Shown piece after piece: positions 47,849 to 60,790 of a stretch of 64,000 nt of DNA (within the stretch, counting starts at the first letter, position 1; every line of letters begins with the position of its first letter). The notes under the pieces were generated by a model. It did not search any database. It worked only from the letters and a program-made list of their open reading frames with translations, and had not been told where the DNA came from. A program made the position numbers and the translations under genes. This stretch comes from Taenia hydatigena (Eukaryota; Platyhelminthes; Cestoda; Cyclophyllidea; Taeniidae), in NCBI GenBank assembly GCA_036345935.2, contig JADWOT020001368.1, positions 62,001-126,000 of the forward strand, in the 5' to 3' direction.

Positions 47849-50289
47849 ATTGTCCAAGACCCGCAGTATCAAGAGCCCTCATTTTTCCAACGTGCACAAC
47901 GCTCGAGGGGATATTTTCAAGCATATCCTTCAGGATCACCGTTGAGGTGCATCAAACCTGAGGTCAGGTGCCACAGGAAGGAGACCAGTTTGCGCGATCT
48001 GGAGTGGTTAACTTCTAAGCCTGGCCTCTTAAAGTAGATTTTAAAGAGCTTTCTAATATTTTTTGGACCCAACGATGCGCAGAATTCGGATGGTATTTAG
48101 GGCAAGGAGGTACATCTGCTTGGCCAGATCCACCGTCTTATTGCTTTTAAGTATCAAAGAGGAGACCTTCATCTATGAGGCAATCATGGATTTGAGTGAT
48201 ATTTATAACTGGACATGGAGAGGCATTTTCATCTATAGCCATCAAAGGTTAATCATCTGTCAAGAGCGCCGTGAATGGAGATATTAAACCATAGCCAATA
48301 ACAGCGGTACTACAATGCCACACAAAAAGTCAAGAAAAGTCTAATCCGAGGCAGAAGAAGCTGATTTGGGCCTGAGCTGGTTTCCACGTTTACATCTTCC
48401 TTCAGTGCATGCCCTTAGTAAGCAGCGTTCCTACATTACGGAAAGCGTTGCCGTTTTTAATCCTATTTTCATCTCTATATGTCATACACGAGCTAATAAA
48501 CTAACTGAAAGATGATTTCCTTTGTACTCCTCTTAAAGCTATGGATTCACTGAGCCTGCTTAATTAGCTATTTCAAAGCCCAACCTCAAATAGACTGACG
48601 TTCTGCTTTCTTACTAGTGCCACGCAGGGAGATAGGAATGCGTGGTTTATTGCTCGACCTGTAGTAGAGAAAGTCAAAATGGATTTAAGGTAGTTTTCTT
48701 GCACGGTGCTCCCCGTCGGTGCGCAATAGTAATGAACAACATCACAGTAAACGTCCTCGGAGAACTTTTGCGCCGGAGATAACTGAGTAATAGTTAGATG
48801 TATCGCTTAGGATCACTTTTGCCCAGATTTTGAAACGAATCACGCAGAATTGACCCATGTTTGACAGTGAAATAATTGCTGCTAACTTGTCGAATCGAGC
48901 AACGCACGTAAGCCACATATGTGTGATTGCTGCATTTATGTATTTCTGCGTTTGCGTAAGCTGTATTCGCGTATGTTTGTGCACCTACAGAGTAGCTGCA
49001 TTGGTCAGCCACTTTGCAAGAGCAGGGGAGAGTTGCCACCTTGGAGGGAGCACTAGGGCAAGTACGAAGCATTGATAGAGAATCAAAGATTCATTGTTTG
49101 GTCGTAAGGAAATGGGCTGGGCTTTTACATTTCACATTCCTCCTTAGTCAATTTCTTTATTTGCTTTGCCAATTCAAGTTTTTGCATTCCTCTCATTTTG
49201 AACTTCAACAGCTGCCATCCAAGTCGTTGGAGGCCTTTTGTCAAAGCTAGTGCGCGATAGGTCATGCGATACAACTGATCCAATTTATAATGCTGCATTG
49301 GAACATTTGAGGAGGAATGAACGTCTTAAATCACCAACCGACCATTAACAAAGCGTGATTTCGCTTCCTGACGCATTCTATAGTTTTCCTTACCTCCCAA
49401 GATACCAATATCTCGCGCCTTTATTAAGTCTAAGAAAAGCTGCTTTTCTCCTAAGCAAAAAGGCGAGGGAAGTATTTAGATGTGAGCGCATTGGGTTTTG
49501 GTGGGACAGGCAAAAACTTAAGATGACTGCATAAGGACACAAACCTCGGTCCATTATATGTCTCACATCTCAAAGAAAGGCCAGAAAGTGGAAAGTGCAT
49601 GGGCAGGACGTGAGCTTGTCATCTGTATTTATGTGACAGAATTCATCCTAGAAGGTTACTTGTTAACTTGTGGGAATTCGGTTCACATATGGGGCTGTAA
49701 CTAGAGGCTAAGCATCTCATCACGTTCTGTGGTTACAGTCTTCGAAACGGGTAGATTTTTAGTAGCTCGTCCATCAGTCGATCAGAAGCTTCACAATTAC
49801 TTCACGCTGATCCTTTCACTCACGTACTAGATGCTTTGTTTGCCAAGTTTACTAATTTCGCTTTGATGGTTTCGCAGAACGATGTGTCAGTCGGGCATTC
49901 GTAAAATGCCATTCGTTCAAGTAGCACAGCATGCTGCATTGATGTAGGCATCCATCACCTTGTGCGTTGATGTCTTTGAAAATCGAGGATTTGAACGTCA
50001 CAATTCATCTGCGGCGTATGGTCGAGATACATCGCTGCTCAAGTAAAATGCAAAACCAAACATTAACTTATAAAAGGTTTCACATTTATAGTTCGTTAGC
50101 AATTAACACAGGGAAACAAAATATCGCTTTGTTACACTGTGAGTTGTGAGCTAATGTACGAGATCTTTCCTTGTGTTCCCCTTTAGAGACCATAGCAAGG
50201 ACAAGCGTCGCATCTTGTTGCTTTTGATTTTAATGCCAGCACACCTAATCGCACCTTGCCTCACTTAAGTTCTCTCTCACGCAAAGGGC
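47849..50289. other. Unassigned sequence
   Basis: No gene, RNA or repeat copy recognised. Frames of 60-92 codons occur in overlapping pairs on both strands, as expected by chance. Confidence 0.5.
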
Positions 50290-51185
50290 CGCGAAACCGA
50301 ATCCGATAGACAACCCTAAATGATTTCAGAATGTTTTTTGATCTGATGCTTTCTGGCACCATTTTCGTTAGAATAAATCATTTGTCAAACCGAGTTCAAA
50401 GCCCTGCAATGTTCGCCGCATGCCATTGATCGTTTACTAAACCTTCTGCATTCCCTTGGCGAATGACAAGAGTATGTGCAAGCTAGTGGTCCTACGCAGA
50501 GGTGCCTCTAACCACATACATCGTTTCTCTCTCCCATTTTTAGTCCAGTTCTTTATCAAAATTCACAAGTTTTCCCATGAATTTCGGATTACGCGATTTT
50601 TATGTGGGATTTGCTTTTACAATCATCTTTTAACCTTTTGTGGATCTGTATCCCTATCTTGGCACTCCTCAATTGGCTCTTAGGAAATCGTCATATACTC
50701 TGGGTGTTAGATCGACACTCGAGCATCTTAGTCATAGGACACCATAAATAAGCCTAGGAGAACAAACCTTGTCATTGTAACATCCTAGGTCGTGAGTCCA
50801 CCCACCATTAGGCTAATAGGTGCACGTAATGCTCAACTTTGTTCTACTGTACTCGTTTAGGATCCAAACGTCTTTGGATGGGGGTAGACGCAGGGCTACG
50901 TGTAAGCAACGAATAACAGGAATGTCCTTATGTTCTGTGCAGCATCATTTAAATGGAGAGGAAGACAAAGGATTGCAAAGGTGTAAAGAAGCATCAAATG
51001 CTAAGGCTCAAATAGTAGGACTTTTGCGATGCTAGACAAGGGAAACTGAAAGCGTTGCCATAGGAAGACGATAAGGCAAAAAAATGTGGATGCGACTGCA
51101 GTGAGGAGGCACGCATCTGTGCAAAGACAATAAAGTGAAGTGTGCGATTGGCTCATGTCATGTCGATGGGTCCGCCTGTCCCCCA
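50290..51185 (-). repeat. Third, diverged copy of the inverted-repeat-1 family
   Basis: It lies in the same orientation as copy A, at roughly 70% identity, and covers about 3060-3850 of A. Shared landmarks include CTCTGGGT...CACTCGAG...TAGTCA (50698-50735) and GATTGCAAAGGT (50972). The interval 50480-50640 does not align and looks replaced. Homology stops at GGTCCGCC (51170-51180), which corresponds to the start of the A/B core. The family is therefore old and dispersed. Confidence 0.7.
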
Positions 51186-54100
51186 AGATGTACACTGAAC
51201 TTGTCGTTTTTTGACAGTGAGAGTTCATAGAACAAATATATTAACAAACACTTACTTGGTCTAAAACTGTAAGGGAGATTGGTTGTTTAAATGCATGCTA
51301 GGGCGAGTAACGGCCAAAACATGACTTTACAATCCAGTAGAGGAAAGGCAATGCGCTTGTCAAAGCGAACGCGCTGTTTTGCGGACCCACCCAAGTTAAA
51401 ACGAATAACGTTATAGTGGGTACGACACATTTAAACGAGTTTGAAATAATGATGTGCTAGCTACTCACTGCTTAGTTTGCATTTGTTATTCCCTCATGAA
51501 GTTGTGCTGCTTTGAGAATGAACTAAATATATGAAATGCAGATTACATGCTCTTTTCTAATCGTGAAATCCATCTGTGATGCGAGCTGAACAAGTATGAT
51601 GCAGGGGAATCGATAGAGTAGGCCAAAGCTAAGACCAAATTTTACAGGAAAGGGGCTGATATGTGACATTCTGCCACGCGATCACTGACGAAGGAAGATT
51701 AATCTCAAGATTGCCTCCAAAGTGTAGTCCCTGAACGGTACGTAATTTTCTCCTCAATTTTGGCTAAGTGATGTAAGTAAAATTCTGCTGAAAATGTCCT
51801 CGTTATTGGGACTACGCATGGCCTAGAATGCATCTGCCTGCATGGAACGATCCAACTAGTAAAGGCTGTCACCTTTGCTGCTAAAATAAAGAATGAATAA
51901 ATATTCCTGGTTTCTATTAGGGTTTTAGAGAGTAAGGAGAAGCGGATAAGGTTATGGCTACCAAAATTAAATTGCTCGCTAAAATTGCTACGCAGAGAGG
52001 TGAAAAAGATGGATTTAAGGCGGTACTTATGCATCACATTCTCCATAAGCGCGCAACATTGATTCATAAATCTCCAGCATCACAGTGAGCGTCTCTTCTT
52101 TTTTGTTTTTCCTTGTATTTGCCTTTTTCCCAAGGTTGTCTCTTTCTTTCGTTATTATCCGAACTCACTGTCGACCAAAACGCATACTTCGCTTCTCGGT
52201 CTTTGATAGCAGCAGGTTTGCTAGTCGTAAGAACGGGACATTGCAAAGACTAGCTGCCTGCAGCCTGTCATTCAACTTCTCCAGTACGCATCCCTAGCAC
52301 TGGTAAGAGCTAATCATTGTGTTAAATCCCTAGTTCTTCTGCTTTTGTAGACAGCTGAAGTATAAACAGCAAAAACACTCAGGAAAATGAGAAAAGGAGT
52401 GCTTTAAATCCTGTCTTCCTTGCAAAAATACTGGGTGGTAATGAAAAACAAAAATATTTAGTAATCACTGCTCCGCGATACTGGAGACGAAGTGTGCTTG
52501 CATAAATGCATGCAAAACAGAAAACAGGTCGCTCTCGAGGTGGATCTACTGAGTGGGCTTTTGCAATTTACCGGGTGTTGCAAAGATAGTAACTCGACTA
52601 ATGGTCGCAAACGTGCATGTTCCCAAACCGATTAGCAGGAATGGCTACTTTATATTTTTTGGCACTTTTCATACTGTTGCTACTTCTCAGATGTCTGCAG
52701 TAAGTGGTTAAGGCCTTCCCATCTTCTGGACTTACGACTAAACAAATCACACGATTACCGTTCAGCAATGACAATGGAATGGGCCTTTATGATCAGACAC
52801 TTAGCGGTGTCTGACCATAGTTTAAACGCTAAAACTATCTCTCAGGACGCAGTAACAGAAAGGCTTTTATCCAGGATCAAATGTGCGTACACCCTTAAAT
52901 GTGTGAGGAGTACTTTCAAATCCATTCATGCAGATCTTTTCTGATGGAAAGTACTGAGCAATGGCTATAATAAAAGCTCAAGATCAAGTTTTATTGGGTT
53001 GTATTTTGAATGCGTCAATTCAGTCTTCTCTTCGCTGTCATCTGTTTGGCGCTAAGTGGTCGGATCGCGAAACCCTATATAATGTTATCTGTAGGTAAGA
53101 CATTGTTGAGTTGATACCACAGGTTTTATACAAGCTGCACTAGCATGCCAGTGGAATGCAAGACCATCCTCTCAAGTTGCTGGCAAATCAGAAACGGTAG
53201 AGAAGAATTACCAGACGAGGACCTGCGGTGACACACACGGCAAGATAGCAAAAGAAATAAATGCTGATATAGAGAATCAGTTAGGCGGTTTTGGTAGTGG
53301 AAAGTTGAGCCAGGGCTGTTCTTTTAAAAATGTATGGTTTAATTTTTCTGAGCTGAAAGTGGTTCCTGTTGGTCCAATAAATAAGCAGCTAGTCTTCAAA
53401 GCCGGAATTTTTGTGCTTGTTATCCGTCCGGGATGTGTACTTGTCGACGCAGTTGTTGGCAATATTTTAGAGGTCAGCATCGAGTCGTCTGTCATTCCCT
53501 AAATGTATGCTACAGCCTACTCATTGGGAGGCAGTGATGCTATTTGCTTAAGTTAAAATTAATGTTGCATGAGAAATGGCAGCATATTTATGCTTTTTGC
53601 ATGGAAACACTGCAAAAATGGATATGCATCTGCCGCTTGGATTTACTAACGACCGCAAGCTTCTATGACCAAACTCAGGTAAAATTTGATACTGGTCAAA
53701 AACACTAAAAGTTATATGGCAAAGGATGGCGTAAGAGGAAACTCTATGCACCGATGCGGCTCCATGAGACTTCGTCACAATGTTGGATTCGCAGATTGCA
53801 GAAAAAGGGATCGGAGCAAACCACGGTGTTTTGTTAAATAGAGAGAAGCAAGGTGCATCACACGATGGACATGGCTTTAGAAAAGTAGGGAACTAACTCA
53901 ACATCGTTCTAGTTTTCTTTCTTTTAGTTTTCGTTTTGAGGCGCATGGATTTTAGTTAGAAGGATTAAACATCAGAACTGGCTTCTTCATGTCTGGTAGT
54001 CTAAAATGTGCTCTTTAAATGCATTTATTGAGGTCGGTTTCGACGCCAAGATGACATAAGTGCATAAGTTTGATTTGAAAAGTCCACATTCTTCCAGAAA

Positions 54101-56970
54101 TGAGTGTACGTTCTTCAGAAGATGCTGATCGCCAGATTCTTGTCAACTTTATCTTGTGCAGTGCAGACGCTTAGCTCTAGTTATTGGTGTCGAAAACTTG
54201 CTAAAAAACACAACAGCATAGATAGTTCGAAGACTACAGTAGCATTGGTGACAAAGGCAAGAATCGTGCAAAGCTTGTGCACTATTGAGAGGGGCTTGCA
54301 TTGTGGACTGAAGTGTTGCAGTGATGATGATGTGCCATAAAATGGACTTGGCGCTTTCTTGATTTTGCAAAGCACCTCGGCAAAAGTTCCTACACAGTTG
54401 CCTATTTAGTTGGCTAATGATTGATAGTGGATTTGGTCTTATTAGTCGTTTGGCATTTCTGTGTGTATCTGGAGGTTCCGTAAGCAGGTATTTCTGGTCC
54501 TCCTGTGGTCCAATTTTGCCTCTGTATCTCAGATGTCATCGCTTTATTGCTCATTAAATAACTTTGTTAAGGCTTTGTATTTGAGGCCATTTCCACTGAG
54601 CCATTTGGGTGTGAGGTGAAAGATGCTCTTTGCCATCGCGTTTCAGGGAAGAAGACCCGCCTGTCCTCTAGTGCTGAGTGGGTTATTTTGGCATGCAGTG
54701 AACGGCACTCTTCCAAACGCGCCTCAAAGTGATGGATGGGACAGGCATTCTTCACGAGTGATTGAACCTCTTAATAGCAAGTAAGATAAAACGCAAATGC
54801 AATGGAGTTATGCAGCCTAATCTTGTCTTTTCTCTGCCCCTTTTGTCTTGCTACTGCGTCACTTTGTATGGTTTGGTACCAAAAGAGTAACGCCGTCTAA
54901 TCTGGCTTCCAGTTTACGCAGCGGCTTTGGGTGCGGGCAAAAATTGTCATTTCTAGAATAAGAAGTCTGGAAAACATTCTTAATGCTTAGAGCTGCCTGT
55001 CTCGTTGCTTCTTTGAAGTTCCCCTTGGAACTAACAGTGTTATAGAATATGCTGCATATACCATTTTTGAGTGACCCATTCTAAATCAATGTCTGGTCAA
55101 TGATTCAACCAACCCAGTTCTACTTCTTTAACACGAACGAACTTTTTCCAGCAGCTAAGTGGGGTTTTGACTTGCTTGTTAGGTTCCACTGCAGTAAACG
55201 TATCCAAAACCATCTCTAGTTCTATAAGGTATTGTGTGAGAAAAAACATTCTTCAGTTGTTATGAAACCGAGAACGAAACCACCAAGTGCAGCCAAGCAT
55301 TCGTCTATTAATTCATGCATTTCCATTTTTTCGTTGAATCAGGTGTATTTTCAACATTACATCAACCAACCTCAAGGACAACTACGGCGGAGACGCGGAG
55401 GGATGTCCACTGCTGAGGATCATGAGGCGACAGTGGCGAAATGCGTGGCGGAATATGAGAAACTCGTGTCCTCTAGCGCAGCACTGTAGGCTACGCGCAT
55501 TCAGGTGTCCGTGCAGCTGGAGACACCCCATCGCAAGCACGCTGTTTCAACTGCAGCAACTCAGACTCTCCCGACATCTATGGAAGTGGAGTTCGCAGAA
55601 CTGAAGTAAAGTCTTAACTGCACGCATGGTGGTCCCACGGAGTTGGTGGCAAGGATGACTGAGTTGCAGGAACAGACTGCCGTCCTTTATTAGGCTACTT
55701 CCCTATCCATCCATTCCGCATTCTCGCAATCAATTGCACTTCATTCAATTTGCTTTTTACCTTTTATTTATTGATTCTGGCATTGATTACGGTGTCAAAC
55801 GTCAATTTAACTGTTTGGCTTTATCTACCCTGTAAGCCGTTGATCTGTCCGACCGGTTCGTGCAGTGGATTTCATCTTAAATTTACAACAATGCTTTTGA
55901 ATACCTTACCCGTATTGACGTCACCTCAGTTAAGAGTAGTCGTGTGATTAACTCATTTGCGATGAATATTTGAGGCGATTATGAGCATGGCGTCTTCATT
56001 AGTCAAGCAGGTGGTTGAAGTTTTGGGCGGCTTATGCATTTGAAGCTGGGAGGGTAACATATTTTGGAAGTACTTAATTGTTCACTCATTCAGTCATCTG
56101 GGATCGAGTTGACTAGTTTTTGGAACTGCCAGTGCTTTGGTTCCTCTTGCAGATCTTCCTAGATGAAAACACTGAACGCATGTCTAGTCTGTGGTTAAAC
56201 GCTTCGAGTTTTATCGCAAAATCATGAGAGCTGATAGGTCATCATTAGGCTTAAATTGATTTCCATTACCATCTTCACAAATCTCGGGGATCGATTTCGG
56301 ATGCGAATGCTGTAATTTCTGACAGCACTAGTTCCCTTCATAAGCGATTTTATCCTCCCAAATGAGCGGAAATGCCGACGCGCCTATTCATACTATTGGC
56401 AGAGGGTCAGTGTTAGATTCGCGAACAGCGCATTGACTAGGCCTGGTCGTAGTAGTCAAGCCGGGTGTCACGTCTACTATGAAGCTTTAAAAGTAAACCG
56501 ATGGTTCTATTTTATGCGGAAAGTACCCTCTCTTCCTCTTTCCTCCTCCTCCAGCGTAGGTTACATAGTTGGTCATATTGCCTTGGCCGGCAGGGTTGGT
56601 CAACGGGCCATACCAGTAGCTGCGTTCCCTTTGTATATTGGATAGGTATTCTACCCTAGTATTATGCATTCTCTTGCCCTCAAAGGGCTCTGAGGACGCT
56701 ACAAGTAACATTATACCTAAAAGATGCACATACATAATACTTAGAGAAGACAAAACAACGTCGCGATTCACCTTCGACCTCAAACGTCTTTTGATGTTGG
56801 TCAAAAACCAAATCTAATTCATTATGAAAATAATGCACAAAATCCAACAAATTAACCCTTTGGGGAACCCGACTAAGCTAATTCTGAAAAGTAAGCAAAA
56901 CACTGTGTAACTGATATGTGGGTAGCAAAATTATCAGCTTAGATTGTTGCTGCACATTTTACACGTCATC
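51186..56970. other. Unassigned sequence
   Basis: Nothing is recognised. Frames at 51705-52067 (120 codons, minus), 53277-53495 (minus) and 56487-56804 (minus, 105 codons, with a Gly/Lys/Arg-rich end) were inspected for domains and splice sites, and none could be supported. Confidence 0.5.
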
Positions 56971-57125
56971 TGTAGCGCCCCTAGGCTCCCTCAAAAGCAA
57001 AAGAAGGCAGAAAACTCAAGCAGAATATATATATATATATTAAACGAACAGAGGAAAATAAGCTGCTAGCATGGCCCGGAGGCCAGCCTACGCAGCTGCA
57101 TTATGCAGTCAAAGGCATTTTACTC
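56971..57125 (-). repeat. Solo LTR of the same retrotransposon family
   Basis: It starts TGTAGCGCCCCTAGGCTCCC on the plus strand, carries CAAAAGAAGGCA and GGCATGGCCCGGAGGCCAGCC-like blocks (CATGGCCCGGAGGCCAGCCT), and ends near CAGTCAAAGG. The sequence beyond the CTACA end is not a primer-binding site, so this is a lone LTR, with an internal deletion. It is in the same orientation as the other copies. An (AT)8 run lies at 57025-57040. Confidence 0.7.
57025..57040. repeat. AT microsatellite inside the solo LTR
   Basis: Eight AT units. The related LTR at 30554 has only ATATATG at this position, so the run expanded in this copy. Confidence 0.85.
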
Positions 57126-58566
57126 ATTCCCTATTTCTAAGCAGGTGGCATGATGACATTATAATTACCTTTATCACTGGAACCTCGAGTAAAGAAACAA
57201 ATGCGTGCACGCGCAATGAGCATTTGTTTCGCAATAAGGGGAGCAAATTAAGTGTATTGTGATCTATTTTAAATGCTCATAAGTAAGGAGTACTTGAAGT
57301 GATGCCTCCTGCTTGCCTCCATTTCCTTTCCGTTGTCAGTAATATAATAGTAAAGTTTATCAAAGTCTGCTACATTGTGAGCAATTTATCAACAAGTTAT
57401 AAGCTATTACTAACTTGTGATTAGTTTGCAAAAGTGCACTAGGAAAAGGAGTACTCTGCTGGTTAATATTATTGATAATACAATTTGAAACTCCTAGAAT
57501 ATTTGCATTTTACAAAGGTATAAAAATGAAAGGCACTTATTCGAATGCTCGTTTCCCTGAATCAGTGTTGCGAACGACTCCAGAATTTTTTGACTCATTG
57601 CGCATTATTTTAAAAATGATAACTCTTCAAGGCGTTGAACCACTTTAAGTTAGAATTCAAGCTCATGCAGAGCAGTACCTATATTGGTATCTGCATTACA
57701 AATGCCTTTTTCAGGGCAAATGCAGCAATGCCGCAATAAAACCTATTTTGTTAAGAAGGTATCACGTGGACAATTTTTAAGCAGACAAGATAAATGACTT
57801 AATAAAGCAGTCGCCTTTCCAAAAAAAGCAGCAAATCCATTTACAACGGTGTCGGCATGAACATTTTAAAGAAAAGCACCGCACAAGCGTTAGAGAGCGG
57901 TCACTTAATGTCGTGACTACTTTCTTGCACTGCTCTATTTTTTCTACCGCATTGGCATGTAATCAGTTCCTAAACATCGGTGCAGCCTGGAGATAAGCGG
58001 TAACGACGAGCACGGTAATGCTACAACATTTGAAAAAACCAGGGTAAAATAACTGTCTCTTAACAAGACACCTCTACATCATTACTGCATCCTAGTTATG
58101 CTGCTATGTATATAGCTCTCAATGTTGTTTAACCTCCTAGCGTCCTAAAGTGAAAAATTGGAATGGCGACGCATGTTTTAAATCTAACTGTCCTTACTCC
58201 AAATAGCTGCCCTATGTAGGCTCGCATATATGTTTAGTGCTTCAGCGCAGACTTCCATTTATCATCAATAATAGAGTCCTGCTATTCCCAAGCCATCACG
58301 CTAAACTTAAAATGGATGATTTGAAAATATAATGGATCTGGTATGGAGGCTGATCCAGAAGCTGGCGTTAATGCAAAGTGCCTGAAAATGATGGATTGAG
58401 GGAAGCAGGCACCCAGGGTGAAGAATTAGGTGCATGGAGCTAAATTCCACAGCAAAGGCGGTGTCGTAGCCAAGAAGGAATAATAAACTGATTTAATTGT
58501 AAAGTTAGCACAAGCGTTTTGCGCATTGATTTGGCGGAAGGGGGAAATTTCTGTCCCTTCACATAC
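57126..58566. other. Intergenic or intronic sequence downstream of the RRM exons
   Basis: No certain exon. A strong acceptor, CATTTTCAG (minus, ending 58382), is followed by about 80 bases open in one frame rich in Pro, Ser and Ala. It could be the next exon of the RRM gene, but its reading phase does not match the preceding donor directly. Confidence 0.35.
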
Positions 58567-58953
58567 GCATAACTCTTATTCGACAGCCGTTTATTTCACG
58601 ACCATCCATATGTTCCATAGCTGCCCTAGAATTTGTAAAGCTACCAAATCTTAAAAACCCTACAAGGTAAAACAAAGCAATAAATGCTTCCCTAATAAGA
58701 TTTGCGGTTTGAATGGGCAACAAAGTACAAATTCTCTAGCAATGATATACCATGGCGCCTGTTTGCAGCTCCATGCAAGTTAGTTCACAAGAATGCCCCA
58801 AGAATTTGTCCAAATGTTGAGAATAGGCTGACCAAATCAAGTGGTCTGTAATCAGCTGGAAGGTTCCATACGTAGACAGGGATCCGATCTAAATCATTTT
58901 GCAACGGGTCGAGAGATGCTATATTGAGATTATTTTGCGCAATGCTTGGCACC
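58567..58953 (-). other. RRM domain: two exons and a 91-nt intron
   Basis: The exon ending CAT G at 58751 meets donor GTATAT. Acceptor TTTTACCTTGTAG ends at 58660, and the phase is kept (G plus GG gives Gly). Aligned against the ELAV/Hu RRM2 layout, 20 residues lie between the start of the FGQI loop and GFLRF, the same as in the family, provided the TGA position is counted as one residue. If the 30-nt segment holding the TGA is removed as an intron, the beta2-beta3 loop becomes unusually short. The canonical length therefore favours a nonsense or decoded codon over splicing. Confidence 0.6.
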
Positions 58954-59774
58954 CTGTTCAATTTCATAAAAATCGAAGTCAGTTTTGAGTCGACTAATAT
59001 ACACTTGGTTTAAATGAACATTTAAAGACTAGAAAGCATTAAGATTTTAGCGATTGCAAATGCTCGTTTTAGCTCCCACATTCCTCAAAATTGCCATATG
59101 GCATTAATGTTTGGTGAGGCATGAAATAATATTAGATCAAAATACAGTAATCACCATAGCGCAAAAACTAGGGGACTCATCGCAAGTACAACAAGCCTAG
59201 GACTGACTTGTATTCCCAAATCAGTCATTGCGGTAGTAGGCGGGAATTGTCTAGTCGCGACTATTAAATGGTCAAGGAGAAGGGGATTCCTTTGGTTTCG
59301 AGCTGCATGTTCCTCAAAGAGATCGAGTGGGTTAAGACTGAATGGTAATCGGAAAGGTTCGCCTTGATTAGGAGCTGATAGCCGGAGAGACGAATTGATT
59401 TGCCCTGGACTGGATGGCTGGTGGAGAGGTTCACTTTGATCAGGATTTGTAAGCCAGAAAACCAGACGGATCGAGCCAGAGATAATTGGTTGGTAAGACA
59501 AACCGCTCTGACTAAGACTGGATAGATTAGCACTAGTTTCCTACCTTTCCGCAGCACTATGCATTGTTGCGTCTGGCACGTCTGCTAATACTATTGTTGC
59601 AAGATCATCCTCCTCAGGCACGTCCTCTTCCTCACCGTGGGTGGAGCTGTTTTCAGATAAACCATTCTCCTCTGTCTCTAGCGCTGTTTCTTCTCTATCA
59701 CCTAGAAAATCAACACCAATGTCAACTGTCTTACTGCTATCCATGACTGAAGCATCAATTGGCTTTGATGAGCA
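58567..59774 (-). CDS. RRM-domain RNA-binding protein gene, partial, interrupted
   Basis: Minus strand, at least four segments. (1) 59774-59545: acidic (GEEEDVPEEDD), preceded by an acceptor TTTACCAG; an ATG at 59744 could start it. (2) about 59511-59155: Pro/Ser/Asn/Gln-rich, same frame. (3) 58953-58751: RNP2-like VYVWNL, then a helix, then FSTFGQILGA. (4) 58659-58567: GFLRF (RNP1 half), AAMEHMDGREINGCRIRV, then donor GTATGT. Segments 3 and 4 together match one RRM of normal length; spacing and the R-x-x-GFLRF form resemble the second RRM of ELAV/Hu proteins. A TAG at 59543-59541 and a TGA within segment 3 (58788-58786) are in frame. Each lies in a GT-AG stretch of 27/33 or 30 nt. It is either a micro-intron gene or a decaying copy. 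The C-terminus was not found. Confidence 0.65.
59512..59544 (-). other. Possible in-frame micro-intron (27 or 33 nt)
   Basis: The segment begins GTAGGAAAC after exon-like GGAAAG, contains TGCTAATC as a branch-point-like site, and ends either CCAG (27 nt) or TTAG (33 nt). Both lengths are multiples of three, so removal keeps the frame and eliminates the only stop between two coding-like segments. Confidence 0.4.
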
Positions 59775-60027
59775 CTGGTAAAAGCTCTAATTTTAAAATC
59801 AAGAAAGGGGAACTCATTGATGTTCACCTCTACACATTCAAAGCAAAATTTTATAAGACCGTTTAATTTTGTGTTTCCTTTTTTTCAAAAAAGGTGCAGA
59901 TAGCAGACTTTAAGATTTTAAATTATTAAGCCCAAATTTCAAACTTTATTGTTTGCAGAAAAAGGCACCAACATTAAGTGCAATGCATGTATGCATTCTT
60001 TGATATTGTGCTTATAACTTATAAGCA

Positions 60028-60042
60028 GACTGACTGACTGAC
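60028..60042 (+). repeat. GACT microsatellite
   Basis: GACTGACTGACTGAC, nearly four tandem units. Confidence 0.85.
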
Positions 60043-60699
60043 AGTCCACAGATCACATTAGTTAATTCATGATTCACCTAGAGGAGGTTAGACGAGTAGG
60101 AGTTGAGAAGAAGGACAGAGGAACATGCACCACTACCAGCTTCTAAAAATATTGCTGACGAAACATAGGACGTAAGGATGAGGCGTTAGAGCACCTGCTT
60201 CTCTAATCCTACCTTCAAGCATAGATTTCGCGATTTGGTTTTAAGGCGAAGCGAACAAATGCACTTTATTCCTTCATTTCCATTAACCGCATCCTGTGCA
60301 GACGGGTCGCTGTACCTGCGCACACTTAAATTATGAAGATGTTCTATCCAATCAGGTGTACATCTCTCGGTCGTGCTTGGAGTTTGGCTGTGAGCAAGAG
60401 AGCACAAGACTTGCCCAATCCTCGGACCTGTACTGATGGGTTTCTTAGACAAGTGGGGTGCGGTTAACAAAGCATTTGGTATGCTGAGCATTAAGGCTGC
60501 CCGATCCAGTAGGGGAATTCATAAACCATTATCTAGCCATCTCAGGGGATTTAGTCACCTACTAATGCACGTTAAATCCATTTTTACTAACATCTCTGCT
60601 TTGGTTTCCATCGTTGCCTACTCACATCCGGTCAACCTTGTATCCTTCACTCCCACAGCCTCCACCTTAATCTCTCTGTGACCTTCCAACTTTCTGCAC

Positions 60700-60790
60700 T
60701 GTTGTTCAAAAGAAGTCAAAGGGCCAATGCAGATAAGAATCATAGAAATTAGAAGTTGATCATGCTATCACCTTTTCCTTCTCCTCTGCT
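60700..60790 (+). repeat. Dispersed repeat Q, tail fragment
   Basis: AAGTCAAAGGGCCAATGCAGAT...TAGAAATTAG followed by CTTCTCCTC matches the last 90 bases of repeat Q copy 2 (AAGCCAAAAGGCCAAAACAGAT...) at roughly 70%. Only the 3' part of the repeat is clear, as expected of truncated copies. Confidence 0.5.

Noticed and set aside
56487..56804. Gly/Asn/Tyr-rich minus-strand frame as a downstream exon of the RRM gene
   Set aside because: Its possible acceptors do not match the phase left by the 58567 donor, and no intervening exon could be shown.
60186..60491. Non-LTR endonuclease fragment (SVRRYSD...CSLRLKTKS)
   Set aside because: Resemblance is limited to a few residues, and the diagnostic SDH motif is not present.
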